A DNA stretch of 64,000 bases from positions 22,670,501 to 22,734,500 of the forward strand of contig OY821787.1 in the NCBI GenBank assembly GCA_963682175.1, written 5' to 3'. The notes below the pieces were generated by a model. It ran no database searches. It saw nothing but the letters and a program-made list of their open reading frames with translations, and had not been told where the DNA came from. A program made the translations under genes and the position numbers. Position 1 is the stretch's first letter, and every line of letters starts with the position of its first letter. This document shows, in pieces, positions 1-10,951 of the stretch. Source of the stretch: Triglochin maritima. Taxonomy: Eukaryota; Streptophyta; Magnoliopsida; Alismatales; Juncaginaceae.

Positions 1-1084
1 AATATCATTATTTCATAATTTCCCTAGAGGAAGGTAATTTCATTTTTTAGTTTGTAATGGATTTTTCCGACGTGCACAAACAATAGGATATTGATAAAAG
101 GGAAGTTGATTTTTACGTTATTCTTTTTCCGTTGATTTACTTTTTATCAGTTCATAAGAATATTTCCGGTATTTACCAGGTATACAAGTAAGACCTTAAT
201 ATCCTATGATTTTAGAATAACAACTAATCGAGATCTCAAACGAAGAAACTTCTTTTGCTGCCGTCCGATATAGTTTACTACTCTAACAATAAACTAACAT
301 ATCGTTTGCAACTCTAGCAATCAACCAACCTATAGTCAGTGAAAGGCAATATTGACCCTATCCAAAATTACTGACCCTAGGACACAAAAAAGAGTGGAAA
401 TCGCGACTGGGCTTAATTAGGCTTATCGTATGGTTTTACATGGCCGCTTGGTCAAAAGCTCTAACCGGCATGCTGCAGTTCCAAGTACGCCTATATAGTT
501 TATACCGGCATAAGTCCAGATTGGATCTGGATTTCCCAAATTCGTTTGAAAGGATATTGGACCGGATCAGCTGGACTACATACTGATTTTGCGTGATAGA
601 TGCAATTTATTTGGGTTTTGAGTTTCATTTAATCTTGTCGTAAAATTGGAACATTTTGTCTGCGTATACAACATGAGCATTGTAAACACGCAAACACAAA
701 CATGCTCTACCTATGTGGAGGAGAAGAATCACAGTTTTTAAGGGTTTTCAGGTTTTTTTGTAATTCAACCTCTCTGTTTTTGTGTTACAAGTTAGATCTG
801 TTAAACCCATTTCTTTTAATTTCATATTTAGATAACTACAAAACCTTTTTAGAGATGAAAACATATGTTTAGGTTCGTCGTGTTTTGAGTACCTTTTAAT
901 ATCGTCTTTTTTATTTAATTAATTATTAGTGAACCCAATTTCCGTATGGTGGTGAAGAACCTTGTTCTTTATGCTTTCAATATTTTCGATGTGATTGATG
1001 AACTGCTCACCTTTTGATCAAATCGATCACATTATTTATTTCACATATTTATGATTTGGTTCATCACCTTCTTATTTCTCTTTC
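1..1084. other. AT-rich DNA without a recognisable gene
   Basis: No open frame longer than a few dozen codons and no recognisable repeat family were seen here. The stretch is AT-rich with many short homopolymers. It may be decayed transposon DNA, but nothing in it supports a specific call. Confidence 0.5.
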
Positions 1085-1510
1085 CTAACAAGATAATCAA
1101 CCACGTTGAATAGTTGATAAAAATAAACAGCATGATGATCAACCACATTGTAAAGCTATTAAATTTAAATAACATGGCGATCAACTACATCGTAAATCTG
1201 AGAAAATATAAAAAACAATATAATAAATCATATCGAGAAGGTCAAAAAATAATCAGCAGGATAATAAATTATATTTAAAATATCAGAAACTTAAACAACA
1301 AGATCACAATTTACAAAGAAGAGGGTCAAAAACAAAAACATCATCAATTATACCGAAAAGTAAGGAAACAATAAAAAATATAGGTGATGAACTAGATCGA
1401 AAAGCTACCAAAACAAGCAGGGTGATCAATTAGATCAAAAATTAGTGAAAAATAAAACACAACATCATCAATTATATCGGGAAAGTTGTTAAATAAATAA
1501 CAAGGTCATT
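1085..1510. repeat. Degenerate tandem repeat, about 35-46 bp per unit
   Basis: About ten imperfect units recur. Each begins near GATCAAC or ATCATCAATTA, followed by a short TATCG or CATCG motif, an A-rich run, and a CAACA- or CAGGGTGAT-like start of the next unit. Clear unit starts lie near 1129, 1172, 1340, 1382, 1418 and 1458. Unit length drifts and identity is low, so this is an old minisatellite. No protein can be read through it. Confidence 0.45.
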
Positions 1511-1924
1511 GCCACCTAATCAAAGTTGGATTGACAAATAAATAATCAAAGTTGGAAAGGTCACGATCGCCTTCGCTAGCTCGTTGCTCACTCACTTTAA
1601 CTCGTTACTTTGTCGGACACTCTGCTCAACCTTTTATTTTACGTTCAACTCTGCTTGGGATGACGACCCGTGAGATCCGTACATGTCTGTAGGGGTGACG
1701 AGACCGGAGTACATTTGCACACGTGTGTGCCTATCGCCCAGAAGAGTCCTGATCGGGTCCTCTAGGGAACCCGAAGTGATACATCCCTCAAAGCTCGTCT
1801 CAGTCGGTCCCCGTAGAGCCCCTAAATTTTCTTGCAAGCACACGATTTCAGAAATTATAAATCAATCCAACCCAACAACAAAAAGTAATTAAAAACTAAT
1901 ATGAATATAAACATATAATGAAAA

Positions 1925-2350
1925 TTGTTGCTTCTGGGTTCTTCTTGTCATGCAATCGAACATACATATCTGTAAGAGTAGGCTCAGGAGCGTCCGGGTT
2001 TTCCACAACCTGCAATACTATTGAAAATAACAATTGTGTTAGTTTATATAATAATAACAATCTATAAGAATTTACAAATTGAAAATAAAGTATTACCATC
2101 TTCTCCTTGTGTCGCACAACAGACTTTGCCTTACACTGATGTGGTATGACTAAATTCGCCCTATGTTTTGCTAATCTCGCTTTTCTTTTGCATCACCAAA
2201 AATACAAAATTATTAGTTTTTACATTCATTGAATATAAATTAACTAAATGACATTATAATTGTACATTGAAAGTCTCGATGAACCAGTAGTCCATAAGAG
2301 TGGACCAATCCTCAATCGAGATCTATAGGAACCGAGCTACCAATCTCTCC
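1925..2350 (-). pseudogene. CACTA (En/Spm)-type transposase-associated gene remnant
   Basis: Three separated minus-strand blocks resemble the plant Transposase_24 region of CACTA elements. A block at about 2350-2270 reads EDWSTLMDYWFIETF. One at about 2185-2100 reads KHRANLVIPHQCKAKS, like the usual NRAK-x-PHxxGxKS signature. One at about 2020-1925 reads PDAPEPTLTDMYVRLHDKK, like the usual motif ending in a TH-K-G pattern. The gaps between blocks could be introns. Stops break the frame and no CACTA termini were found, so it is a fragment. The GC-richer DNA at 1560-1890 may belong to the same element. The family call rests on motif order alone. Confidence 0.45.
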
Positions 2351-2713
2351 TCTCTAATCTGCAATTGCTCCACATCCTGGTAATCTGGTGCTTGTTTTCC
2401 TTCAATTTATATTTAGGGACGTTGATACGAAGCCCATCAACTTGTGACGAAACCCGAAGCGAGAATTACTTCATATGATCACTCTACTATAGATTTTGAT
2501 GAAACAAAACTGCAACCCAACACCTATGACGAGATGTAAACCTTGGTATGATGAAGACACTCGATTGATAAGTCAAAGTATAAACGCCACAGACATATCT
2601 GATAAGTTCAAAAAGTTCTTATAAGAACCCAAGAGAAAATTAACTTTGACTAATGTTTTAAAGTCGAAATTGTCCCCTTATGAATATGCAAATGCCTATT
2701 TATAGGCTTTACA

Positions 2714-2830
2714 TGCCTATTACAAACAAATGTAACTACCAAAGAGTAAACATGCCTATTACAAACAAAAGGTAACTACCAAAGAGAAAACATGCCTATT
2801 ACAAACAAAACGGTAACTACTAAAGAACCA
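2714..2830. repeat. Three-copy tandem repeat, about 44 bp
   Basis: The phrase CATGCCTATTACAAACAAA, followed by GTAACTAC(C/T)(A/T)AAGAG, occurs three times in a row with one- to three-base length differences. The copies are nearly identical, so the array is younger than its surroundings. Confidence 0.8.
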
Positions 2831-2994
2831 TGTGGTACAAGTACACATGAGTTTGATTCTTTGTGTAGATGACGTCATGATGGTGCACATGGGTTGGATT
2901 TTTCAAGTGGTAAAAGTGCACATGGGCTGAATTCTTTGGGTAGATCACATCATGATGGTGCAAGTGGCAAATGATGAGTTTATTCACGGCGAGT

Positions 2995-3175
2995 CTCACA
3001 AAAGGAAACTAATAAAAATGAAACTTTCGAAAAGAAACTTCTAAAAATCAATCTACCAAAAGGCAACTTCCAAAAAAGAAACTTTTTAAAAAGGAAACTA
3101 TCAAGGAAAATGAAACTTCTGAAAAAGCAAACTTTTAAAAAGCAACCTTCCAAAAAAGAAACTAGCCTAAATAGA
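2995..3175. repeat. Short A-rich microsatellite-like repeat
   Basis: Units of about 15-20 bp built on AAAGAAACTT(C/T)(C/T)(A/T)AAA repeat with many changes across the stretch. It looks like simple-sequence expansion. No function can be assigned. Confidence 0.6.
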
Positions 3176-3424
3176 TGTTGAAAACATAAAAGGAAACTAA
3201 GGATCTCTTGAGAAAATTCCTCATTCCTCCAATTGGGTCATGGAAATCCACTTGTGAGATTCACTGTTAAGTTCTTCTATGGGCCTCCACAAATTGGCTT
3301 GAACCCAAGTTGCTTGAAGTAGCCTATTAATTGTATCTTTGAAATGATTTGCATAGTTCCTTGTGGCTGGGTCAACTGGAACTTTAATTGGATGAGCCTC
3401 CAATTGGATGAGCAACTAGGTCGA

Positions 3425-3633
3425 ACATGCACGAATTGTTCGATTCACCATGTTCAAGGGACTTCTTTATTTGTTTGAGTACTAAAACGCTATGATTACT
3501 CACCGCTTGAGAGAAAACCAGGATGCATCCTTACAAGTAGAGAAGACCTAAAGCTGGCGTACACAAAAACCCCAGGATGCATGGGTTGCGTATACCAAGG
3601 AAAGTAGTCATGGTCCCAACAATGAAATGAATG
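3425..3633 (-). mobile_element. Left remnant of the outer Athila-like host element
   Basis: Bases 3575-3633 match the gag segment also seen at 23615-23690 (GGTCCCAACAATGAAATGAA). Bases 3430-3575 match Athila 3' noncoding DNA such as 6000-6160. So in this copy gag DNA is joined straight to 3' noncoding DNA. The matching right half resumes at 29662 after the ATCAC duplication, showing that the element at 3639-29656 was inserted here. The left LTR of this outer element was not found in the window. Confidence 0.65.
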
Positions 3634-3638
3634 ATCAC

Positions 3639-5143
3639 TGATTGATCGTTTAAATAATGGCAAGTGCACAATGTCAGTGAAGACGTCACAAATATGGGTC
3701 GAACCTCAAGGAGTCGTGAGTATTGTTGACTACCATACTCGAGTGGGAAAGGAGAGGAGAATGAGGGGAATATGCTAACTAACTACACTATACGATGAAT
3801 TAATCAACAATTAAACTAAATCCCATGGAGTGGAGGTGTGTGGGTATGCGTGTGTGAGTGGTTCCCGATAAGATGCAGCACAAGTGTGTAAAGTAGGTGA
3901 AATCAACTAGAAACTCGTGTGGAGTCTAATTAACATCAACTACATTTACATGAATACATGACTAATATAGTTAGACATGAAGTTAAGATGCACTTTGGGT
4001 TCTCAAGAATGAACTAAGTACCTATTGTTGACATTAGGAAGTCAATTAACCATTCATACAACTTAATACATTCATGCATTCTCTACTAATGAAGCATCCA
4101 TGCATGACAAGTCATTTACCATAACAAGATGATCTTTTACAAGTGACAAGATAAACTCTAGATTTAGCATGAGACAAGTACCTAGTTTGCCCATTATCCC
4201 ATCTAGCAAGTTACATACATAGATCTACATTAAGCATATGAAATGACACAAATAAGAAGAACTCATCACCAACACATCACATAATCTACATCAGCTCCAC
4301 CCCAAATGGGGCGGATCTACTCTCTACTCATCACTACAAGCATGGAAAGTAAGAAATCATGACTACACATGCCAAGAATCACTAACTAAACAAGCCCAAA
4401 AAACACAAAACTAAGTAGATAGGAAGAGAGATAAAGACAAGAGGAAAAGATTCTACCATTAGATTAAAGAAAGCACTAGTTTACAAACTCCAACCATGTC
4501 CTTGTTGTTGCAGCCCAAATGGGTAAAACCTAACCTATTCTAATGGTGTAGGTGGAGAAGAACGGGAAAGGTAGGAGAAACATTGCTATTTATAGAAGAA
4601 ATTGTAGTGTAGATGAATCTGTAAGCAATCTGACGGCTATAATCGCTTTCTCTCTAGCCTTGTGCACCCAAATAATCGAGATGAAGTCATGGGAGAAATT
4701 TGGGCACATTTAGAGCCAATTGATCCACCATTAGTGGGTTGTTTGTCTCTGATTTGCCCCATTTTTTGTCAGCAACTTAAGTTAGTCATTTCACACGTGG
4801 GGTGCACTCCAAGTCTGCTGGTTGGAGTCTGTTTGGTCTTAATTTACCAAATACTCTTCCAGATCATGGTATTGAGGGATTTTTTATCCTGAAATGTTTT
4901 TCTTTCGTTTAGGTCCCTCCGGGTTTCATCTGGATCCTACCTGAATTGCAGATGGGTCCTTGAACATTACAAACATGTCTAAAATGCTTCAATAAAGTCA
5001 TTTCTTCTTACATTTAGGTCATTTTCTCTTCCTTTCTCTTCTTTATTACCTAAAACACATGAAGCAAACACACGAGTAGCACAAAATTGCGGGAAAATCA
5101 AGGATATATAACATGAATTCAATATATGATATGATACTAATCA
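3639..5143 (-). repeat. 3' LTR of the pol-less Athila derivative
   Basis: The LTR is 1505 bp. It starts TGATTGATCG and ends ACTAATCA on the plus strand, giving the short inverted TGATT/AATCA ends shared by the Athila LTRs here. The family-specific phrase CAAGTGCACAATGTCAGTGA is near its left edge. A minus-strand TATA motif (CTATAAATAG) is at about 4587-4597. It matches 25285-29656 closely, including the AATGAGG and CCATGGAGTGGA phrases. Confidence 0.85.
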
Positions 5144-6634
5144 AATACCCCCACACTTACCTTTTGATATTCCCAAGCAAAACAAAGAAAGAGAAAATAT
5201 AAAAGAAAAGGAAAAACATATGAAAAACAGGAAATCCTAACTCACTTTCGTAGGAATCACGGTTGCACTTAGCACGTACAACAAGTCGTTGAGCCTTATT
5301 GTTGCGAAAGAAGAGGAGTGGTGTCTCCTGAAGGTTTTCAGCGGATATACCCAGAAAATCTGAACATTGATGCATTATTCTACCTAGTAACGTGACTCCA
5401 TAGACCTACTTTTGTCGATCTTTTACACGGTATTACTACGGGTCGACTTTATATATATATATATATATATATATCTTATCCACACCCTAGCCTACGGAAC
5501 CAATCGTGCAAGTTAATTAAAGACTTAAGTGAAAGACGGGCAAACATAACATCCTCAAGTGATACATCGTGTAAATTCCATTAAGGTTCTTATTTGTATT
5601 CTTTTTCTTTTTTTTCAATTTTTCTTTTTTTCTTTTTGAAAATAAGTAGTTAAAATTGGTTGATATTGAATTCTCCCAGGGTCTTGTTTCATGCATCATT
5701 GCCTCTCAGGACTTACATTATCACGTACACCTTCCCCCAAATTTCCACATAAGGTGATCCCTACCACCCATGTAACGGGAGTTCGATCGGTGCATCCCAA
5801 GTCAAATGACTCGAAAGAACCAGGTACTAAGTCCCCTAAAATCTAAATTCCCGAGTGATATGAGCCGTGTGTGAAGGGAGAACACTTTACTAAATTATTT
5901 CTTATCTATATATGAATGAAAACCCCAACACTTAAAGTTTCACAACATGAGTTTAATGGTCACTGACTACGACAAACTTCCTTATACTAATAGACACGAA
6001 TTATTTGACTCACTTGGTTCAGGGTGGATTTCTTTATTTATTTTAAGTATTGAAACCCTATTTTTTCTCTATTCCCGAGGCAAAACCGGGGTGCATCCTT
6101 ACGACTAGATATAAGACCTAAAGTCGGTGTACTAGATATCCTAATGCATCAAGTTCAAGTCAATTATGGAGATTCCTTTTTACTTTGCCTCGCAATGGTT
6201 CTATAAGTGGTAAACACAAGCAAAACCCACCAAACATTTTCTTTCGCAAACAATTGAAGATTTTGAAAGAAATAGAACAATTAAAGTACTAGGCAAGCAA
6301 AAGAACGCATGTCACCCAAGGATCATGATATAGTAGATATCAATGTAAATTGTGGCACAGTATCATGACCCTAAAAATATAAACAAAAGAAAACAAAAGC
6401 AAAGGAAAAAGACTCGACTATGTACATACGTAAAACACCCATCACACTTACTTCATGCATTGTCCTCAATGAATATGAATAAGAAGTTATGCATGAATAA
6501 GAAAATATCTCACCAACGTGAAACGCAAAAGGAAGTTCATGGTTATGTTGATGGACATATACCTGAATTCCCCAAAACTTGTGAGGTAGTTAAGAAAGGA
6601 ATACAGATACAGTAAAAAATGCAGCCTTCTACAG
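5144..6634 (-). other. Athila 3' noncoding region
   Basis: This stretch lies just inside the 3' LTR. It begins AAATACCCCCACACTTACC, which on the minus strand gives a G-rich polypurine-like tract beside the LTR. The same region recurs at 14382-14885, 16452-17180 and 62914-64000. No long frame is open. A block near 5227-5380 is notably conserved between copies and is treated as a finding. The region ends where a copia LTR begins. Confidence 0.7.
5449..5475. repeat. (AT)n microsatellite
   Basis: About 25 bases of alternating TA within the Athila 3' noncoding region. The related copies at 14660 and 16755 have only a short TATATA or TATATAG here, so the run expanded in this copy. Confidence 0.9.
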
Positions 6635-8162
6635 GTTAGCCTTAATCTATGTTTTGATGATTTAATCAACCTAATCTTAATTACAATCAATGTAGAGTAG
6701 CACACATTATGCATACCAAATATATTGTTTGTGCTAACTTCTACAGGTGATCAAAACTCAAGGAAGAAAGGAAATCAAGTCAAGACATGTAATATAGCTC
6801 ATTTGAAGACATTTAATCTTGATTTATTTTGAGTCTTAGGAACATATGTGTAATTGAGCATACTTGAGCTAAAATCAACTTAAACACAAACTAGGTTCCT
6901 TATAGAAGTCACACACAAAATTTCACAACATTTGGACTTCAATAGATCACTCAAACTAGAATCGGAACACTTAAACCAAACCTGGTCTGCCAGTGCCAAT
7001 TCGGTCGACCGGAACGAGTTCTTCATTCGATCGATTGGGTATGTTAATAGTGTTAGCCTAAGTGTTGAACTAGTCTACCATTTCTAGCCTTTTGTTCGAC
7101 CATCTATACGTGTCAAGTGACCGTTAGACTTGTCGTATTCTACAACGGTCGGATTTCCCAAAATCCCAATTTTACCAGACTTCCGGTCGACCGCCATTGA
7201 CCTATCGATCGACCGATCTAACAATCTTTGGTCTCCCTGAACACTTTGGAAGTTTCTGGTTGAATGTCTACTAGAGTTTGGTTGACCGAAACTCTTTTTC
7301 TCCTTGAACCCAGAAGTGCCTGGAAGATTCCGGTCGAACAGACCTTTTTACTAGTTCGATCGATCCATCCTTTACCAGACCAAAACCCCTAGAACGTTTG
7401 ACCGATCCCCAATTTAGTTCGACTGTTCACTTAAGCGAATTTAAGTTATAGCCATATTTAACCAACCGGTCGACCGGTATGCCCAATTCGGTTGACCGAT
7501 TTTGTTCGGAAATGTGACCTGCACTTCATTGTTTTATGTTTCTTACACAACAACTTCCTATACTTGTCCCAGCGGCTATAACCCACTTAGAGTTTATAAA
7601 TAGAGTTGCCCAAACCTTGTTTAGACAACTCTCCCACTAAGATTTTTTCTATACACTAGAGAGAAATTCCCAAGCTCCAAAATCCCCATTCCTAAAAGTG
7701 TGCTCAAATCTTCACTCTAAGCCTAAATTCCACATCTTGGATCATCGCCAAATCAACTAAAAGTGTGCTCAAGAGGTAGAGAGTGTTTACCCACTCATTT
7801 ATTTTTCAAGAAGCAAGGATTTTAGTGAAAGCCCAAAGTGTTCCCTCTCGGGTTATGAGAGGAAGAAATCTAGCTAGCGAGGGTTGTTCGCGAAGCTTGT
7901 GTTGTAAAGGCTTAATCTTGGCCCAAAATGAGATTGATAGTGAAGACATAGGCGGAGCTCGAGGGAGATCGAGCGAAGATTGCAAGAGAGGAAGTAGGCG
8001 GGAGGCCGAACCTCTATAAAAATCACCTTGTCTTCATCTTGTGGTTTGCATATTTCCTTCCCTACTTGCTTGTTTGTTTTAATTTCCTCTGCATCTTTGA
8101 TTAAGCAAGTAGAGGTTAATTAACCCTAAAATCAATTAGAACTAAGCCATTGACGATCCTAC
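6635..8162 (+). repeat. SIRE-like copia LTR, solo or truncated
   Basis: It matches the LTRs at 10952-12390 and 26846-28430 along its length, from GCCTTAATC near the left end to ACGATCCTAC at the right end. The first roughly ten bases (TGTTGGCTTT in the others) are changed or lost. It contains GGTCGACC palindromes near 7012, 7185 and 7468 and a TATA box. It is followed by Athila-type coding DNA, not copia internal DNA, so it is not the 5' LTR of the adjacent copia element. Confidence 0.75.
7594..7603 (+). promoter_or_regulatory. TATA box of copia LTR
   Basis: TTATAAATAG lies at the same relative place in three copia LTRs of this window (also 11862 and 27801). Conservation among diverged copies supports a promoter role for LTR transcription. 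Confidence 0.65.
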
Positions 8163-8502
8163 TAAGGCATCTGATTCAATGGATCAAACTGAAAGAGCTC
8201 GAACCAGCCAAGAATTTTGCAACAATTGCGTAACGGAAAAAGAGTTCCCCTCGTTGCGGTATTTAAATTAGGATCATCTATCAAAACTCTCCAACAAACA
8301 GGTTGGTGCATCGGAACGAGATAAAGAATCTCGTTATGGTTGCCCAACATAGGCGAACAGAAGGTGGGTCTTTTACCCAATCTATCTTCTAAAGACATCC
8401 CAATACCCTCATCAGATCTTAGGAAGATAGGAGTATTAGGGAGTTGCTGCTCCACCAAAGGTGGGTCCTTGATGGGTATAACATTGTGATCATGTGGCAG
8501 AG
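8163..8502 (-). pseudogene. C-terminal block of pol-less Athila ORF
   Basis: The minus-strand frame from about 8458 to 8162 reads VEQQLPNTPIF, then GIGMSLEDRLGKRPTF, then HQPVCWRVLIDD, then a stop. The same succession occurs at 59395-59750 (VEQELPNT, GIGSSLEDTLGKRPTF, HQPVGWRDWIDD). The first part resembles the linker before reverse transcriptase in the pol-bearing copy (VEHKPLPDNL near 18400). The rest matches no domain I know. The frame continues the ORF interrupted at 12391, with roughly 260 bp lost at the copia insertion. Confidence 0.65.
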
Positions 8503-8714
8503 AATGAAGTCGTAAGCGGAGCTCGAAGTGTCGAGTGGAGCTTGCAAGAGAGTACGTAGGCGGGTGGCCGAACCTCTATAAAAATCTCGTCTCCATTGTC
8601 GTTTACTTGTTTCTTCCCTACTATGTTTAATTTTTTTCCGATGCACATCTTGTTTGTTTAAGTAGGGATTAAGCGTAATTTGATTAGATAATTAAGGTCC
8701 AGTACGATCCTACA
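8503..8714 (+). repeat. Truncated 5' LTR of the gag-only copia element
   Basis: Only the last 212 bases of the LTR remain, ending TACGATCCTACA as in the other copies. The first 1.2 kb are missing, and the sequence abuts Athila coding DNA at about 8502. The fragment at 61461-61727 is broken in nearly the same part of the LTR. Confidence 0.75.
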
Positions 8715-8716
8715 TT

Positions 8717-8730
8717 TGGTATCAATGCAT
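8717..8730 (+). promoter_or_regulatory. Primer binding site, initiator Met-tRNA type
   Basis: TGGTATCAATGCAT lies two bases after the LTR end. It resembles the usual copia site TGGTATCAGAGC, complementary to the 3' end of initiator Met tRNA, with changes at positions 10-11 and at the 3' end. Confidence 0.6.
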
Positions 8731-8766
8731 AGGTTCTAAATTTCATCTACTTAATCGTAGTTTAGC

Positions 8767-9714
8767 ATGGCTAGGACATCTAATCATGAGAGGATTTATG
8801 CACAACTAGACCTCCTTTACTTAATGGGTCAAATTATGACTATTGGAAGAATAGAATGGTGATTTTCTTGATTTCAAATGACCTTAAATATTGGATCTTC
8901 TTACAAAACCCTTACACACCCCCAAATGAAGAATAACTTGCCACTTTAACTAGAGCTAAAATGAAAGAAATATGGGATAAACTCTAGTATAATGAACATT
9001 CTATTTTGTGGCTTGAAGAACGGTGAATATAATAGAATTAGTGGTTATGAGAGTGCATATGAAATATGACATAGATTACAAATGCATCATGAGGGAGATA
9101 GTAAAAGTAAAGAAACTCGTCTTAGTCTTCTCATGCATAAATATGAATTTTTCACTACGCAAATCGGTGAGAAAAAGCAAAATGAACACTCGCTTCACCG
9201 ATATCACTAATGCTCTTAATGTTCTTGGAAGAAAGATTAGTGAAGGAGAAATGACAAGGAAGTTCCTCTGGTCACTCAACAATGAGTGGGAAGACAATGT
9301 CGTCGTAATTGAAGAAGCACATGACCTTTCCCAACTAAAGATGAATGAGCTAATTGGAAACCTCAGGGCGTATGAACTCCAATTGAGTCATAGAAAGGAG
9401 AAGGAAGCCTCCAAGAAGAACCCACCCTTGGCATTACATGCAAATTTCGGTGAACCAAGGATGAGAGTAGAAGATGGGGACATTGAGGTCCTAGCCAAAG
9501 ATTTCTTCAAATACCTTAAGAAAGACAAGGGAGAAATGAAGGAAAGAAGAGGTAGAAGAAGTGAGAAGAGAGAAAAAGAAAAGGAGAAGGAGAAGAGTGA
9601 AAATGAGAGAAAAGAGAAGGAGAAGAAAAATGAGAGAATGGAGATAAGGGAAAAGGAGAGGAGCAAGAGAAAAGAAAAGAAGATGGAAGCTCACAAAGCT
9701 ACTTGGGATGATTC

Positions 9715-9747
<33 letters not shown>

Positions 9748-10416
9748 TTCTCTACAAAGTAGAAGGGAGGTTGCCCACACGTGCTTCATGGCTATTGAAG
9801 ATGAAGAAAGTGAGGTAGCAACTAACTCTTGTTCTACTAGATCTAATTCATGTTCAACTAAGTCATATTCTAGTGATAGCTCATGCTCTAAACAAGAAAC
9901 ATATAATTTTAATGAGCTTCAAAATGACTTTCATGATTTAGTTAAAGAATATGAGATCATTTGTGATAAGAATAAGAATGCTAGAAAGACTATCATTGAT
10001 CTCAAATGCAAAATTGAACTATCATGAATGAGAAGAATAAGGTGATTGCTAGACATGAAAAACATGCATTACAATTTGTTAGTCTAAAAGCAACACATAT
10101 TAATGTTGAACAACTAGATCTTATAACTTGTAATGCACAATTAAGAAAAGATCTAGAAAGATTCACTAATGGAACAAAAAATACTTGACATGCTGATAGG
10201 TAGTCAAAGACAATCATTAGATAAACATGCCATAGGATACAATGCTAAATTGAAAAAACATGTATCTCATACTACTTTAAATGGCAAGCATTTGTTCGTC
10301 AATCAAAGTTCCTCAAGTGTGTGGGCTCCCAAAACCAAAATAATTTGGGTTCCTACAGCTAACGTTCAAGGACCCAAAGTTGTTTGGGTACCTAATTCTA
10401 CACTTGTAGGTAGTTA
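8767..10416 (+). pseudogene. Copia gag (UBN2-type) without zinc knuckle, frameshifted
   Basis: Gag builds the retrotransposon particle. The region starts at ATG 8767 (MARTSNHE). A shifted frame then reads LLNGSNYDYWKNRM, the copia gag N-terminal signature. The long frame 9023-10027 (334 aa) reads RFTDITNALNVLGRK and IEEAHDLSQLKMNELIGNL, typical UBN2 motifs. Then comes a Lys/Glu-rich tract (about residues 165-230), HKATWDDSSSS with a run of about 13 Ser, and CFMAIEDEESE. The CX2CX4HX4C knuckle expected before ATWDD is absent. A stop at 10027 and a frame change lead to 10169-10416 (SQRQSLDKHAIGYN, then three WVP motifs). Coding ends where protease should begin. The Ser run is an (ATC)n microsatellite at 9716-9746. 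Confidence 0.7.
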
Positions 10417-10419
10417 AGG

Positions 10420-10937
10420 AAGAATGGGAGATCGGTAGTGATCGGCCTAGCTTGGAATGTCTAACTCAAAGCCGGTTGCACTATCGAAAGGATAATTGGA
10501 ACCACAATTGAGGAATGAAAGTTGGGTAACTATATTTAATCCTCCTAAGCATATAGAATTGGTTCCAATAGGATTATGAATGCAAAATTTTCATATCTTT
10601 TGTTTCATACAATAACATCACATTAAAGGGGAGAAAAACATTATTTTCTTTTATGTCCATATTTAATTGAAGTTAATAAGGGGAGGAAAATTGAGCTTAA
10701 TTGATAGACCTATTCATATTGATAGGGGGAGGAAATTCATTAAATTGATTAGGAGGAGTAGAAGCTAGACATCTCATGTTTACATTGCCTAAATTTTGAT
10801 GAATGTCAATGGGGGAGATGGAAAACTTGAAATTGAGACTAATTTGAACAAAAACTATGTACATACATAGAGGGAGCATCATTTATGCATAGTTTACATC
10901 TTAAAATTTCAATATTAAGGTATAGGTTGTCATCATC
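10420..10937 (+). other. 3' noncoding region with repeated polypurine-like motifs
   Basis: No gene is seen. AGGGGAGGAAAA, AGGGGGAGGAAA and TGGGGGAGATGG occur near 10679, 10724 and 10809, upstream of the true tract. Several GGGGGAG-type motifs in the 3' noncoding region are characteristic of SIRE/Maximus elements and may be extra plus-strand priming sites. Confidence 0.6.
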
Positions 10938-10951
10938 AAAAAAAGGGAGAT
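10938..10951 (+). promoter_or_regulatory. Polypurine tract
   Basis: AAAAAAAGGGAGAT directly precedes the 3' LTR start TGTTGGC. This is the expected plus-strand primer site and fixes the LTR boundary. Confidence 0.8.

Larger units (their letters stand above)
2415..3420 (-). other. Possible decayed LTR, minus orientation
   Basis: No coding frame is convincing. On the minus strand a TATA-like CCTATAAATAGGC lies near 2700, followed by several hundred bases of leader-like DNA, as in an LTR. Two short tandem repeats lie upstream of it. No paired LTR or target duplication was found, so this is weak. Confidence 0.25.
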